NCBI RefSeq assembly: GCF_031877795.1
Contig: NC_133934.1
Location: 105,898,610-105,962,609, forward strand
Reading direction: 5' to 3'
Origin: Strix aluco
Taxonomy: Eukaryota > Chordata > Aves > Strigiformes > Strigidae
Length of the DNA: 64,000 bases
Shown here piece by piece: positions 20,552 through 56,299 of this stretch. The position numbers and the translations under genes are program-made. The first letter of the stretch is position 1, and every line of letters starts with the position of its first letter. Under the pieces are notes generated by a model, which was not told where the DNA came from, ran no database searches, and saw only the letters and a list, made by a program, of their open reading frames with translations.

Positions 20552-22732
20552 ATGGCTTTGTTTCCACCGGTGGATTCTGTGATGGCAGCTACTAAGCTTG
20601 TTCCCAGTTCCCAGCTGGAACATCAGAAGCACAACCTTCAGCATGAACTCATACCTGACAAAGAGGAAAGTTTAAAGGACCTGTATGTCCAAAAGAGCCG
20701 AAGCTATTCGTATTCTCTTTCTACAGAAAAGACTCAATACAGCTCTGGGCATGGAGGCTTCTGTTCAGCTGGACTGCAGAGCAAGCATCTCACCAGCCAG
20801 ACCAAGACTCTGCCAGCTAAATCAGTAGCCAGACGGAAAGAAGGAGTGGACCGTGCATATCCCCTGAAACCAATTTTCCACCAGAAGGGTGTGAGTGTTC
20901 CAGTGGTCAACACAGCACAGCTTGGAAGTTCCCCATACATGGAGGAAGCTCCAAATAGTAGGCCTAGCTCAATGAACAAAGGGAAGGCTCCAGCAGGGAG
21001 GCCTCAGCTAGCCGCAGTGTTGTCTCCTTGGACAGCAGAGCCTAAACTGTCAGCCTCCCATCTACACAGGAGAGAGCTGGCCTACATCCTAAAGTTGGAG
21101 GCAGAGGGACAGAACCTGGAAGAGGAAATTCAAAAGAAAAAGGCCCTCCTCAGAGAGAAGCTGAGGAGAACAAAGGAGGAGCTTAGGAGGATTCAAAGAG
21201 AGAAGGAGCTTGTTGAGGCAAAGGAGAGAAGAGACAGAGAAGTGGAGAGGACCCATGAGCGAAAAGCCACAAGACACCCTGAAGAGAAAACTCTCAGAGT
21301 TGCAGTCAGGCCAGGTGATGGGGTGTTCGGGGGGGTGCAGTCTGCAGAGGTCACTATCCCCAAGCCTGGCATCACCCTCCACCCCCAAGAGCTGGCTATG
21401 GGGAAACTCAAGAAGGAGCGGCTGGTGGCCAACAACAGCAAAATTCGAGACCACATATCCATGGAGTGTTTAGCCTCTTGTTCAGAGCTGGCCCCAAAAC
21501 ATAGCCCTTCTCCCTCTGCCCTCTCAGACCGAGATTCTGGTGACCACCCATCCACAGAGGTGCTGTACACGCAGGCTGACAGTGCTGCAGGGCAGGGGGG
21601 ACTTCAACAGTGCAGCTTCTGTGGACGTAAGTTTCTCTTCACCAGGCTCGAGAAGCACATGACTATCTGCAGCAAGAGCCAAGGATCCAAGAGGAAAGTG
21701 TTTGACTCCAGCAAGGCCAGAGCTAGGGGCACAGAACTGGAACAGTATCAGCAGTGGAAGAGCTCAGAGAGCCCTCAGGTAACGTGTAGTCCCTTTGCCT
21801 CCCTTGATCCGCATCTACTGCTCGCATTCCTTCCACCTTGACATCTAATTCTGACTGAGATGCGAGCACCTTCCTCTGTACACGGGTCTAAGGGATACAA
21901 TCCAGCTATTCCCTCTGAAAGGTTCTTGCCAAATGGATAAATAGATCCATTTGAAATCTAACAGATGGGAGGGCAGGGGTCCTAACTGACTCGTCTTTGT
22001 AATGTGTCAAGGGTGTACTCCTGGAGAAAGCTCACTCCTTGCTGTAGTCAGGTGCTCAGGATGCAGACAGCGTCTGCTGCAGTAAAACTCTGTGGCATTA
22101 GGGGCTGCAGGGAACTGACTGAAAATCCAGGTAATAACACAGGCTATTAAAATGAAGGCAGTGGAAACATGCAGCTCTGTTCCTGCAAAGCAGCTACAGC
22201 AACCCTTTCCAGTTCCTCGGCCCTACTGCTTGCTTTTCTGGTTATTCTCCAGCTCTAAGTATTGATGAATCCATCAGTATTTCCTTGAAATCCCCCTCGG
22301 TGGAGGTCTTTTTGATCCCCTTCATGGGACTCAGCTTCTCAGGGAGGGTTTTACATCAGCAGTGAATGCCCAGGGACAGGTCACCTGAGTTGGACCCTGA
22401 GTGTAAGACTGAGAATGGAGGCTGGCAGTGGTGTCAGCTGCTCTGACTGCCTTTTCGTTCTGCAGAATAAACCACCCAGAAGAAACAACTGGAGACAGAA
22501 GCATGAGGTTTTCATCCAGACCCTGTGCCAGGCCCGGCAGGTGCAGCAGATCCTCTCCACAGGAGGGAAGGTGTCTGACCTGCCCCCCTTGCCTCCCATC
22601 GACAGTGCAGAGTACATTGCCTGCCCCTACTGCAGACGCCGATTTGCTCCCCAAGCAGCTGAGAGACATATTCCCAAATGCAAAACAATCAAGAATAGGC
22701 CCCCTCCCCCATCGCAGAGGAGGCGCTGCTGA
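20552..22732 (+). CDS. ZC2HC1C: ZC2HC1C, zinc finger C2HC domain-containing protein 1C (two coding exons)
   Basis: The coding exons are 20552-21778 (409 codons, donor CCCTCAG|GTAACG) and 22466-22732 (acceptor TTCTGCAG, stop TGA), joined in phase 0 to give 497 residues. The molecular role is unknown in the family. Visible parts, in order: a GVDRAYPLKPIFHQK motif shared with mammals, and a long charged coiled coil at about residues 172-245 (LEEEIQKKKALLREKLRR). Then comes the first C2HC finger, CSFCGRKF with ligands C354, C357, H369 and C373, followed by KRKVFDSSKARA. The second finger is CPYCRRRFAP with C462, C465, H477 and C481, and the C-terminus begins KTIKNRPPPP. The ATG at 20552 follows the acceptor by 7 nt; a second Met lies 10 codons further in and is an alternative start. 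The gene lies divergent from ACYP1 and convergent with NEK9. Confidence 0.95.
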
Positions 22733-24876
22733 GGCAGTCTCCAACTGTACCTGCTGCTGTGATTCCCTCCCTACCTGTTTTCTGTCAGGTTTCCAGCCAC
22801 AGACACTTGCACTTTCTCTACTCTCAGCACATCCTGTGAGCGTTGAGCTTGTGTGCAGAGCAAGTGAACAGCTCAGGACGTATAAGCAGAATTCTAGAAC
22901 TTGTGTATGTTGACCTGTGTCCTGGGTTATCCCACACGGGATGCTCCTCCAGGGGCCACTTCTCCCATCCAGCAAGCTCATCGCTACAGGCTGCCAGCAG
23001 GACAGCAGCGGGGAGCAAACGAGCCATCAGAAAGGGGCTGTTCTTCACAATCCTATTTTGCCTGTAGGTTAGGGATGCTTGGACTTTTTTCTTTTGTAAC
23101 AGCTAGTGGTGTCTGATGTGAAGAGAACTGCTCTCCTTTAGCTCATCAGTGGCTGCAGACTCCATTTTTTTCCTTCTCCAAAAGCATAGAGTAGTGCTGT
23201 TCATGAGAAGAGCTGGGCCTTCAAACAGAGCATCTGCCTTTTGTTTGCTCTACTGCTCTGTAGGTGCAGACGTTCACCCCTGGACGTGCTAACAGTGACA
23301 GTGGTTCTGGGTGGTGTAGCATTTTTATTATAGCTACCTACAAGAGATTGAGATGCAATGGGTGCCTCTTTTTTGCCACAGAAAGGACTCTACAGTCTTC
23401 TAAACTGTTTAGCATTTAGACAAAGGATTTGGAAAAGTCAGACAGAGGGAGGGAAGGAAGCTATGAGCAGTTAACTTTTTTGCAGCACGCAGACTGCTGT
23501 ATTCTTTTGTCCTTAGTATCTGCGCTAGACAACAGGATCCAGAGCTGCTGCTTGGTCATTGCTCGTGCTGTCCCATTTGTTGTAGCATGGTTCGTTTGAA
23601 TAATGAAAGCTGTGTAGGTAGGTTTATTCCACACTTGGTCTGCAGCAGCTAAGAGTTTATTTAGATGCTTTTCTAGAATGCTGGTGACAATCCTGGGGCT
23701 ACATCTTACCAGCTGAAGATCTATAACATTACCATTTAGAAATCCAGTGTGACATTGTTTGAATTAGAAAAGAAGAACCACAAGGAGTATTATTAAATAC
23801 TTCCTCAACACAAGAAGCTCAGGATCAGAAATTCAGGGGGCTAGAAAAGCTAGCAGTAGCTGGCACTTGCTGTTTGAGTCCATATGTCAATTCACGTGCA
23901 TAGAACAGCAGAGATACTCCAAACCAGCCAGGCCCCTGAAGCAACAGAACCACCATCCCAGCGTCTTAGTTACCACATACAATAGCTGGGACTCAGAGTT
24001 GGGAAAGGGCGGAAGAAGAAATATTTAATTAAAGAATAATGCCACACAAGATCAAAAATAGGTCATGAATAAGCTCAGACTGGAAATTAGGTTTCTAAGT
24101 AGGAGAGGAGTGAGGTCATGGAAAAACCTTCCAAACAGATTAGCACAGGCAGGGAACCTACATTGTTTCAAGATGGACTTGGACAAGATTATGGAGGAGC
24201 ATATGGCAGGAGTTAGCAAGTAAGAACCATGATACAGAGTATTTGTTCCTATCTCCAGGCTTCTTGTATAAAGTGCGAAGGACAGATCAGGGACAGTTCT
24301 GTACCTCAGTGTATCACTTCCAGGAACAGAGAAGGAATTTCCTTCCCATGGCAACCTTCCCTTGATTCCTAATTTGGCTTCTGATTTATTTTTAATTTCC
24401 ATCCAAAATGTTTAAGAATTGCTACAGTTAGAAAAGCCAAACACCCAACTCCCCCAGACAGTACACTAAGGAACTTCACATCAGAAAAACCTGTTAGCTG
24501 TTTCACTCATATGTTCAGGATTAAATCAACAATTAGATTTAATATAAAAAAATGGAGTTTTCCTGCAGGCCAAGTTGCTGGGGACCTCTAAAACACAAGG
24601 CCTGTACCCTTCCTTGAGTCATCTGCTTATTTTCATCTTCATTGTTGCAATGGCAGGGAATTACGACAAAAACATACCCCTTCATTTGCTTTTTTCTTGA
24701 GACGTAAGGTAGTTCTTGATTATTTTGGCCTCATGCTAAAGGTCTTTGTCACACTGCTGAAGGGCCTTTTGGGGGAAACAGGTGTCCTACAGCCTCTTTT
24801 AGAGAATCATCTGCTTATAACTGGTGGCAGTTCCTGCACATTTCTGTATCAGTTATTTTTCCAGATTCTGATTTTT
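22733..24876 (+). other. ZC2HC1C: Probable ZC2HC1C 3' UTR
   Basis: This is non-coding sequence without recognisable repeats between the stop codon and the first canonical poly(A) signal. Short frames here resemble no known protein. Its assignment as UTR is inferred from position only. Confidence 0.35.
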
Positions 24877-24882
24877 AATAAA
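24877..24882 (+). terminator. ZC2HC1C: Possible ZC2HC1C poly(A) signal
   Basis: This is the first canonical AATAAA I see on the plus strand after the ZC2HC1C stop, followed by a GT-rich stretch (TCTGTTGTGTAAGAG). It implies a 3' UTR of about 2.1 kb. ATTAAA variants near 23793 and 24028 are alternatives. Confidence 0.35.
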
Positions 24883-24899
24883 TTAGACTAGTTCTGTTG

Positions 24900-26580
24900 T
24901 GTAAGAGTTGTTTTAAATGGTCACAGAGTGCTTTGTGTTATCAAAGTAAGAATGACTTCTTATGAGAAAGTTGCAACAGAAAGCAAACAAGGAACAGAAA
25001 AATTCCAGCAGCTCCTTTTGCAAGTCCTTCAGTAATATAGCAGCAGCTCATGGGAGCCTAGAAAAAGATAAAAAGTGACTACATTAAACTGGACTAGTCA
25101 GAAGCTGAATATGAAGAAACACTCCAGCCTGCAATGGATGGACTAGACTCCTGAAAGAAGTTGGAGAGTTTCTGCCCTATAGATACATAGGCAGAAATCC
25201 CAATCCCTTAGCACACCTTAGAAAAGCATGAAGGTCCCAGAAAGGGTCTGTGCTGCACTGTGCCAGCCAGGTATGAATGTACAAACCTAGAGAGGAGAGA
25301 AAAAACAGATTTGAAACAAGGGAAAATAATTTGCTATCCAAATTGATCAGAGAAGCAAGACCAATGCTCTGACTTCAGAGCTTCAAAATATGGGATTGCA
25401 AGAGGTGACAAGGGGTAGGAAAGGGGTAAACTGGAAGCTTTATGCCAGCCTCCTTGAATTAATGAAAAGCGTAACTGAATTAAACAAAGAGTAGTTAGGA
25501 AATTCAGTACCACTGCTTGTCCTGTAATATTAACTCCATTTACCTTGCACCATGTTTTATTCACTGTATTTAGTGGACCCCAAAAGTCAGCAAAGTGCAA
25601 ATGGTGACTGGGATAGACACACACAGAAAACCTTTTGAATCTGTAAAATAAATCCATCTGCTGGGGGTTTAAGTGACAGGCAGCTAATGCTGAGATTGAA
25701 ACCGTAGATTAAACAAAAATTACTGAAATTAAATCACCAGACTTCATTTGTTATCTTTGTTTCAGAGCTAACCATAGGTAGTTCATCCCTCTTTGCTGAG
25801 CTATTGTTTCAGGTCAAGACAGACAGCAGTATCCAGAAAGTATCTGCTGACTGGTTTAAAACTTAGTAACAGTTTAGGCAAAGCATCAGGCTCAGCACAG
25901 AGATTTACCCTGCTGCTTTGCTATGAAGGTTAGTGTTACCCTGGCACTACTCAGGCTGTTACTCACACCAGCTCAGCTTCCTCTTCTGCTACTGCAGTAC
26001 AATTCCCCTCTGAGATATGCTGCATTTTCAGTATCCAAATCTCTGGTGAATTTTAAGTCTTTAACCCTGCTCTGCCTCTCAAAACATTTCACAATTTACT
26101 AAAAACCCTCATAAAATGTCAGAAGTGACAGGCATTAAGTACAGTGTGCAGCAGCAGTTGGCCAAGCAGATGTCAGGCAGCTTTTCTCTTCTGTAGGCCT
26201 TAAAGCTCAGTAGGAGCTGTTCTGAGAGAAACAGGTACTTCTTCCCTTTGAGCCTCTCTCTTCCCATTACTCACTTCCCACTTGGCACTCAAACTGTTGA
26301 AATAAACACACACACAAAAGCCCCCTGACGTCACCAGGAGCAGATGCAGCAGCAAAAGAAAAGAGTTTTGTTGTTGTTTTGTTTTTTTTTTTAATGAAGG
26401 GACACAGAACCTAACATTTTTCTTCCCATAGCAAAGAACCTGCAAGCCCCTTGGCCCTCCTTCTATAAGCAAAAAAACCCCAGAATCAAACAACAGAATG
26501 CTGTGAAGCCAGCTGACTATATGCATATTTCTCCTTCCTCTTGGAAAGAAAAAAACCAAAAGAGTCTGAACACAGGAGAA
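24900..26580. other. Tail-to-tail intergenic spacer between ZC2HC1C and NEK9
   Basis: No exon, RNA gene or interspersed repeat was recognised. There is a T-rich simple stretch near 26360-26395. The two flanking genes converge here, so read-through transcripts could overlap. Confidence 0.5.
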
Positions 26581-28978
26581 TGAGTTTAAACATTTATTTA
26601 AACAGAAACTCCAAACCACTACACCCTTTAACCTTTCAAAAAAAGACAACGACAAACTAGTTTTCAGCCAGAGTGTCAGAGCAGGCATAAGTTGTGTTCC
26701 ACTATAACAACTCAGTAGCAATACTAGCAGAAGACCAACACATATGGAGCTAGCACTGCAAGAAGGGGAGAAGTAAAAAGGGTTTGAAACTGCTCAAAGG
26801 CACTTCTGCCCACTTGCCCTTCCGTTTTCAGCCCAAGACGAAGGTGCTGGCTTTAAACTGCTTTTTTGGTTGCATAGCTGGCTGGTGTGAAATCTGTGGT
26901 CTGTAACAGGCACAACCTGGATAGCGTGAATCCTCTAAGGCACATATGAGATTGCAGAGCACAGGGCATCCTCTGTCAGGGACCCTAATCCTCCACTAGA
27001 TCCAAGGGGAATCCAGTCTGTGCACCTAGCTTCCCAACTGCAGAGCATTGAGAGATGAAGATAGCAGTGCACTGCAGGAGAGCGACTCCCATCAGCTTGG
27101 TGCTTGCTTATTGGACACGGCTCAGGCTCAACTCTTCGCTCCTCAAAGGCACTGCCGCAGCGTGACCAACTCAATCGTTTCCAACTGCAACAATCCTCAA
27201 GCCGGGACCCTAACCCGAGAGAAGTGGCTCCAACGCACATGGGGAAAGGAGAGCAGAGTCACAAGGGCAACCAAGCGGTGCGGCCACACCAGGGTGCCTG
27301 ACTCGCCGCCTCCCAGGAGGGCTGTCCTCCTAGCCTTCCTGCGGCAACGGTGGGTGGGCACACCAGTACGATCCTTGCCCTGGACACTGCACTGGAGGGA
27401 CTGCACTTGATCCAGCTCCAAGATACTAGCAATAGGCATCAAAGAAGTATTTAAGGAGTGTAAGTTACAAGCAGAATGGTTTGGCATCCACCTCTAGAGA
27501 CAAACAGGGAATGCTGGCTTCCCCAGAACAGTCTCTCAAAAGAAGTAGTCTAGGAGAGGCAATAGGATATCCAACTCCACGAGACCTAAGGCAATTCTAG
27601 TGACACGCCACTGACAGGGATGGTTTAAGCCTAATGAAATCACAACCCCCCTCTTACAGCAAAGGTGAGAGGGACTCAGGACTCCTTAGAGGCTTCATGT
27701 AAGGCAGGGGAGGCTAGCTGCTCCCGGGGATCCTACCCATCCCAAAAGCTTAGTTCAAAGTCAGTTTGCTAATAAATCTAAGGGGAATAAAATCAACCTC
27801 ATTCTCTAACAGGAAATGAGGAAATCTTGAGCATCAGACCATGCCTCTTCCCATCTCCAATTTTCTTGGGAAAGCCTCTTGCTTCTAGAAAGAAGGTGAA
27901 TTCCGGACAGAGAGTTGATCATTCATGGTCATTGGGGAAGGCTGCATCCTGTGACCATGGCATTAATGACCTATTCTGGGTAGGAAACCACATTCCAGCT
28001 TCATCAAAACACTGAGTGGAAAAACACTGATTCTTCCCACACCCACACAGAGTGTGGCACCAGGGGCTGAGCAGAACAGAAGCCAAGCAGGGAGCAGCTA
28101 CGGGCTTATGCCAAGAAACCAAAAGCTCTGGCACCCAAACCAAGTTGAACAGCTGGAGCAAGAAATGGGTTACTTAGTCTGAGGCCCAGACACTTGTCAT
28201 CTGGCTGGGAAGCAGGCGGTCTGGAACTGAGAACTAGAGATCCCACCTCAGACAGTCCCTACTACTGCTATTGGAAACGACACCTGATTCACTCATCTCG
28301 GTGCATTGCCTGGAAGTTGGAAAGCTCTAGGCACCCAGAATAAAGCCTTTAAACTCTGTCTATACAGGCCATTGGACACATGCCTTGAGGCCAGGGACAT
28401 GCTGTCTACCATTATCTCCCTAACAGGAAGACCTCCACTGCCTCCAGAATGAGACCTTCTCTGCTCCCTCTGCCCCTGAGCAGAGGGGAGCAGCCTCACC
28501 GGCTGGGCCTTACCATGTGGTAGGGAGAGAGAGGACCCTAGTCCTTCACCCCTCTGAAGCGAAGGTAGTGAGTCTTAGGGTTCAGCCAGCTTCAGTACAA
28601 AACACATCTCCTCTCATCTAGAGATGCAGTGATGAATACTGGGGTCCCAAAGGCAGCTCCCAGGAAGCAGTGAAACAATGAAAGGGCCACAAGCCGCTAC
28701 TGGAGCCATCGCCATAACGGGGCCGTTCTGCCTCACGTGCAGAATTGACAGAATAAGGTACAAAGGAGCTGCTGCTGCTTCAACCACTGAGCTGGCCTAG
28801 AGCTCAGGGGCCCTTCCCCTCTCAAACTCACTCCTAGTTTATATCAAACGTACATGGGTGCTGCTCTGGAGCCTCCGGCCTCGCTCCTTGTCTGCGAGTG
28901 ACCTGAAGCCAGGAAAGCCGCTCTCTGCATTCGGTTAGTGTGCTGTGAAGTTAGATGGATCCCAGTGGGCTCAGGAGA
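26575..28978 (-). other. NEK9: NEK9 3' UTR
   Basis: About 2.4 kb of non-repetitive, moderately GC-rich sequence runs from the NEK9 stop codon to the first canonical poly(A) signal. Reading frames inside it (for example 27048-27410 plus) show no family resemblance and are not called. Confidence 0.6.
26593..26598 (-). terminator. NEK9: NEK9 poly(A) signal AATAAA
   Basis: This is the first AATAAA on the minus strand after the NEK9 stop, at 26593-26598 in TTTAAATAAATG, followed by a TGTG-containing stretch. No earlier canonical hexamer is visible in 26599-28978. Confidence 0.65.
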
Positions 28979-51713
<22,735 letters not shown>

Positions 51714-51782
51714 GGCGGCGGCGCGGCGCCGCTGCGGCCCGGCTCTCCCTCAGCGAGGCCCCGCGAGCCCGACGGGCTCCAT

Positions 51783-51787
51783 ATTGG
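51783..51787 (-). promoter_or_regulatory. NEK9: CCAAT box of the NEK9 promoter
   Basis: The plus strand reads ATTGG, so the NEK9-sense strand has GAGCCAATATGG about 70 bp upstream of the start codon, a usual NF-Y site position. The assignment is by motif only. Confidence 0.5.
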
Positions 51788-51999
51788 CTCCCGACGACGA
51801 CCCGGAACCGTTTCCTGCCGCCGCGCCGACCTCCGCGCTCCCGCCTCCCGCCGGGGCCCGCGCCGGCCCGGCCTCGGCCCCGCCCGCCGCCCCCGGGCCC
51901 CGGCCCAGCCCCCCCAGCCAGGTCCAGAATGTATTAAAACCGGCGCTTCGAGCGAGCCAGCCTGCGTGGGGCTCCTGCCGCGCTCGGGCTTCAGCACAG

Positions 52000-54900
52000 G
52001 CAGCCCAAGCCCTCTTCCACCGCTTCTCCAGCCCGCTGCCTCCCTCGTAAAACCTGCATAAGCAGAAGTTGCCTCAGCTCTTGACAAAAATTATTTTACT
52101 GCCAAAGAAGTCAAGAGTTCAAGGTTATTCTCCTAAAAACCTTTCAAATTATATTTTGGTAATAATTGCCTGAAGTAACTGATTTATATCAAAATTAAGT
52201 CATTACTGGTTTTGCTTAACTGTACTACACATAACATACATTATTGAAAAATAATTGCTACAAGGGAGAACACACCGATAAACACCACAACCGTATCCCA
52301 AGCTCAAAGATCTGCTGGAAGGATGAGGGGACCTGCGGTGGATACACATTTCACACCATTAATAAAACACAGCAGTGTCCCTTACCGTGCCACTCAGGGT
52401 TCACGAATTTTCTCTCTAACCGAGATGAAATAAAATGAGAGCTTCACAAATAATACTTTAGATCTGGAGCTGCAATAATTTCTCTGTCATAAAGAAGTAT
52501 TAGCAACCTTTATCGTAGGTTAATGATTTATTTTCTTCATAGATCATGCACACTATCATAATTTCAATATTTTATTTTCAAAATTCAGCAGTCACAACCA
52601 CAGATGGGAAAACAGAGTTGAGCGATGGTGATTGTTCACTTCAGGACAGGTGGTCCTACACTTACAGGAGACATCAGGAGCCGAAGCACAAATCCCTAAA
52701 ACCAGGTACAACAAAGCCTGGTTAGCTCTTATCCTACTACCTTGGGAAGATGCTTTGTTGCTCAGAGGGTGGAACCACAAGTGGGGTTCCTTGCCATGAG
52801 GTGGTGGTCAAAGAGCTGTTCAGCATTATATGCATCTATTTTAAAAGTAACTTATCCATCAAAATTTATTTGCTGTGCATTGTAACTATTTCCAGACAAA
52901 GATGTTGTCCTTCTAATCGGCAAAGGCAGCACGTCAGTTTTAGAATAAAGGAGCTTGCAGAAACGCATGAAAAAGCTCAGACATGTTCTGCTAAGGATCA
53001 TTCCCTCCCTCCACTGTGAGGCGAGTACCTGGAAAAATATCCTCTGGAAAATAATAATTTTTTTAAAAATATCAAGATGGCAAAATCTCACAGAAATGGG
53101 ATTAAGGAATCTGGAACAGTTGTAGAAAACCAGAATACAGTATAATACACATTATTCCATAAAATGATCACAGTAGTAGCCACAATCAGGTTTAGCCACC
53201 CCACAATGTTACCTTTACTATGCTTTAAAAAGCAGGGCAGTAATTCTCACAGCAAGATGTCCCTAAGGGAAGTAGCAGCCGCCGCCCACTCAGGTTTACT
53301 GGAATATGACTGAAGAATATACACCCGATTTTACACTGAATTTTTTACTCAAGCATTTAAAGAAATCACACCATGTAGAGGCAATGTGCCATTCTGCCTC
53401 TTGCAAAATCATTACTTGGATAAGGGTAGGAACACTGTCATTTATAGCAAATCATAGCAAGTATCTGCCTTAGTTCAAAGATCTCATTCATGGTTTCAGA
53501 GTCAAGACAGTACATTGATTATGTCACTAACACAAGGAAAGAGCAGCCCACATTGAGAAGGAAGAAATGACAAGGCATCTACATGGTTAACTATAACTAA
53601 GACTACAATACCATGAGATTCCAGTTACATATGTATAGCAAATACCTTACACCTGGGGAAAGATTATCCAAAGTATATTCAGAGAGGAAATAAAAGACCA
53701 AGCAGCTGGTATGGGCGAGAAAACCCTAGAGTGTAAAGTTCTGCAGCAGATCAGACCGGAGCTGCAATAGGATACAGCTGGAAAACATAAGCACACCCTC
53801 CCCTCTGTCTGCCTCTGCTGTGTGGCGGCTGTAGGAACAGCATCTCCCATATAACCAAGAAAAAACAAGTTCATCTCATTACAATTCCAACAGAACCTCC
53901 TGGTGCAGCTTATGCAAAGATCACATAATGCAACCGATTTAAAAGCTCAGGGAAAATGTACCTCAGGAATATCAGCTATGAAAGGAAATTAAGTGACAGG
54001 AAACTGCAGAATGAGACAGAGCAAATGTGAGCACGGTTCTGTTGCTGCCTTTTTTGAGTAACATGCTCCCAAAGGAAGTTATTCAACACATACATTTTAT
54101 TGCAAAAACTGAAATACAACAAGTCCGATGGGTCCTTCAGGAAACAGCAGCTTTCTCCAAACGTGAGCTAAACAAATGATCCTCGTAGCACAATTCACTA
54201 GGACTGACACCTGGAGACCACAGGTCCTCTGGCAGGCTGTGTCAGCAAGCTGGAAGTGCAGAAGCTAATGCACTGAGTTTAAGGTGATAAACCACATGGA
54301 CCTCTGGCAACAGAAAGACCAATCAGGCATCTGTTACTGCCATTTTGCAGAAAGTTTTAGTCACTTCAGCTGCAGCTGAAATGGAGCAACTCCTAACTCC
54401 TGCCAGTGCAATAGACTTCCAGTACAAAGCAAAGCAGGCTTCCTACAAACACTGCTGAGCAAATACAAATATTTTAGCACTGCAGCAAAAGCTTGGGCTC
54501 ACATGTTTCAGGTTTACAAAGGTCCAAGAAATGCCAACAGGCAGTTTTCCTAAATCCTCTGCTCCTTCCACCTTCCTCAGAGAAAGGCAGGTGTGCCAGA
54601 GTCATCACACCATCACTAGCAGTGGTTTGGGGTAGGAACAGCACGGTAGGCACAAGCCCGACTAATTTTTCAGGTGGAGAAGGGGCAGCAGACAAAACCA
54701 CCAACCCTGAACTCCTGCAGCCTTCACCAGACTCAACTTTCTTCTTCCTGTGAAAGATGTATCCATTTCAGGTTTGTGCTCTCTCCTTCCCCTCAAGCCA
54801 CCTTGAACGTACAGTAAGTTCACTTCCAGAGACTTTGTTCGCTAAGGGCAAGGCCATCTCAGGCATCTGAAAGACAATTACAGCAGAGGGACACAACTAA

Positions 54901-56270
54901 AGATATGAGACAGAAATAAGTCACGTGAACTGGCAGAGGTGAAGAGAGGCCACGCTGCTTTCCAGAACCTCTGCCATAGGACCCCATGAAATGCACAGGC
55001 GAGAACCCACTAATGATGCCAACCAGTTGCCAAACTAGTTTTGAGTCGGAATCCCTGATCTGCCCGTTAAGAGACAACACAGGTGGTGTACACTCGGGTT
55101 ATTTCTCACATACCTGAGCAGCTTGTAAGAAATGAGCAAGAATGTGTGCAAAATTCTCATCCCCTTATGTGTGCATGCACACAGCAGCTGCAGCAGGCAC
55201 TTTGTACAGGGTGCAGCCTACGTTGGCATAGCAGGAGGGGGAATACACGAAGATATACCTTACTTAGGAATGCTCACGCGCTGTGTTAAGTAGTGTGATA
55301 ATTAAATCGTTAGTCACATTGACAAGTGGGTGGAAGAGGCTGAAAACTGAAAACGTCTGATGCAGTTTGCTACAGGCAATTATAGATTTACCAGTGATGC
55401 ATCTGTCACACACAAAGATGGGCTCAGACCCAAGTATCTGCAACAGCTCAACTTTAGCCCATTTCCCAGAAGTAAAAAGGAATGAAGACACCAGCTCTGC
55501 ATCCGCAGTACTCTGAAACAGCCCAGACCCACCGCCAACCTACCGCATGAGAACAGCTGTACGATTTCACATACTCACATATTCATCCAGGCAGGAACTT
55601 GCAGAGGCTAATCCTTATCCAAAGATCTGGGAATTTCCCTTCTTGAAATTCTCCCTGATAGTACTAACTAGTTATGTAGCATTTATGTGTCCCCAGTCCT
55701 GTTACATAGCATATCTCACTTGGCTACTGCATGACAAAAGGCTCGCAAGCTCAGCAGAAGAGATCTGACAGCAGTTCAGTAAATACCTAACGACTCTCTT
55801 CAGTAAGCATCTGCCACTCACACAGGACCAACTCATCTTTGCAACAGTTAAAAAATTCCTCTAAAGCACAAAACTGAAAGTAATTCCATTAATGAATTAG
55901 ATTTTACATGGGAGCTGGCAGTGAAAAACTGGATCTTGTACTCTAGAGCACCGGCCCTGTTCCACTATCAGCCTCCTATATAGAGGATATACTTAGGAAG
56001 GCGAGGAAGAAAGGCAACAAATGGTAACCTGTATTAGAGACACCTTGCTTGCTGTGCTGGTCACACTCTGCAGAGAAGCCCTGTGCAAGCTAGTACCTTT
56101 CCTGAGTCTGGAATTCTCAAATTCTTTAGAAATTAACGGCTGCTAGAGAAACCCAAAGGCTTGCAGGGCGTCCGTGTACTTGCTGCTTCCTGCGACAGGT
56201 CAGCTTGCAGGAAACTGCAGTCGATAGGAACATGCACAAAGAGGACAAGATTCACACGGACAACTGAGGT
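52000..56270. other. Intergenic region between the NEK9 promoter and the TMED10 3' end
   Basis: This is unique-looking sequence of mixed composition. I recognised no exons, tRNA or other RNA genes, and no interspersed repeats. Scattered frames of 60-90 codons on both strands lack any family resemblance. Confidence 0.5.
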
Positions 56271-56293
56271 GGGTTGTTTTTCCCCAAAGAAAT

Positions 56294-56299
56294 TTTATT
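56294..56299 (-). terminator. TMED10: Possible distal TMED10 poly(A) signal
   Basis: AATAAA on the minus strand at 56294-56299 is the next canonical hexamer beyond the proximal one. It would give a long 3' UTR of about 2.1 kb. Use of this site is inferred only. Confidence 0.35.

Noticed and set aside
22331-22981. 216-codon minus-strand frame
   Set aside because: It is the shadow of ZC2HC1C exon 2, which encodes the second C2HC finger on the plus strand.
26200-26721. 173-codon minus-strand frame with hydrophobic stretches
   Set aside because: It lies across the NEK9 3' end and spacer, is built largely from low-complexity T/A tracts (Phe/Leu/Lys runs), spans the poly(A) signal and matches nothing I know.
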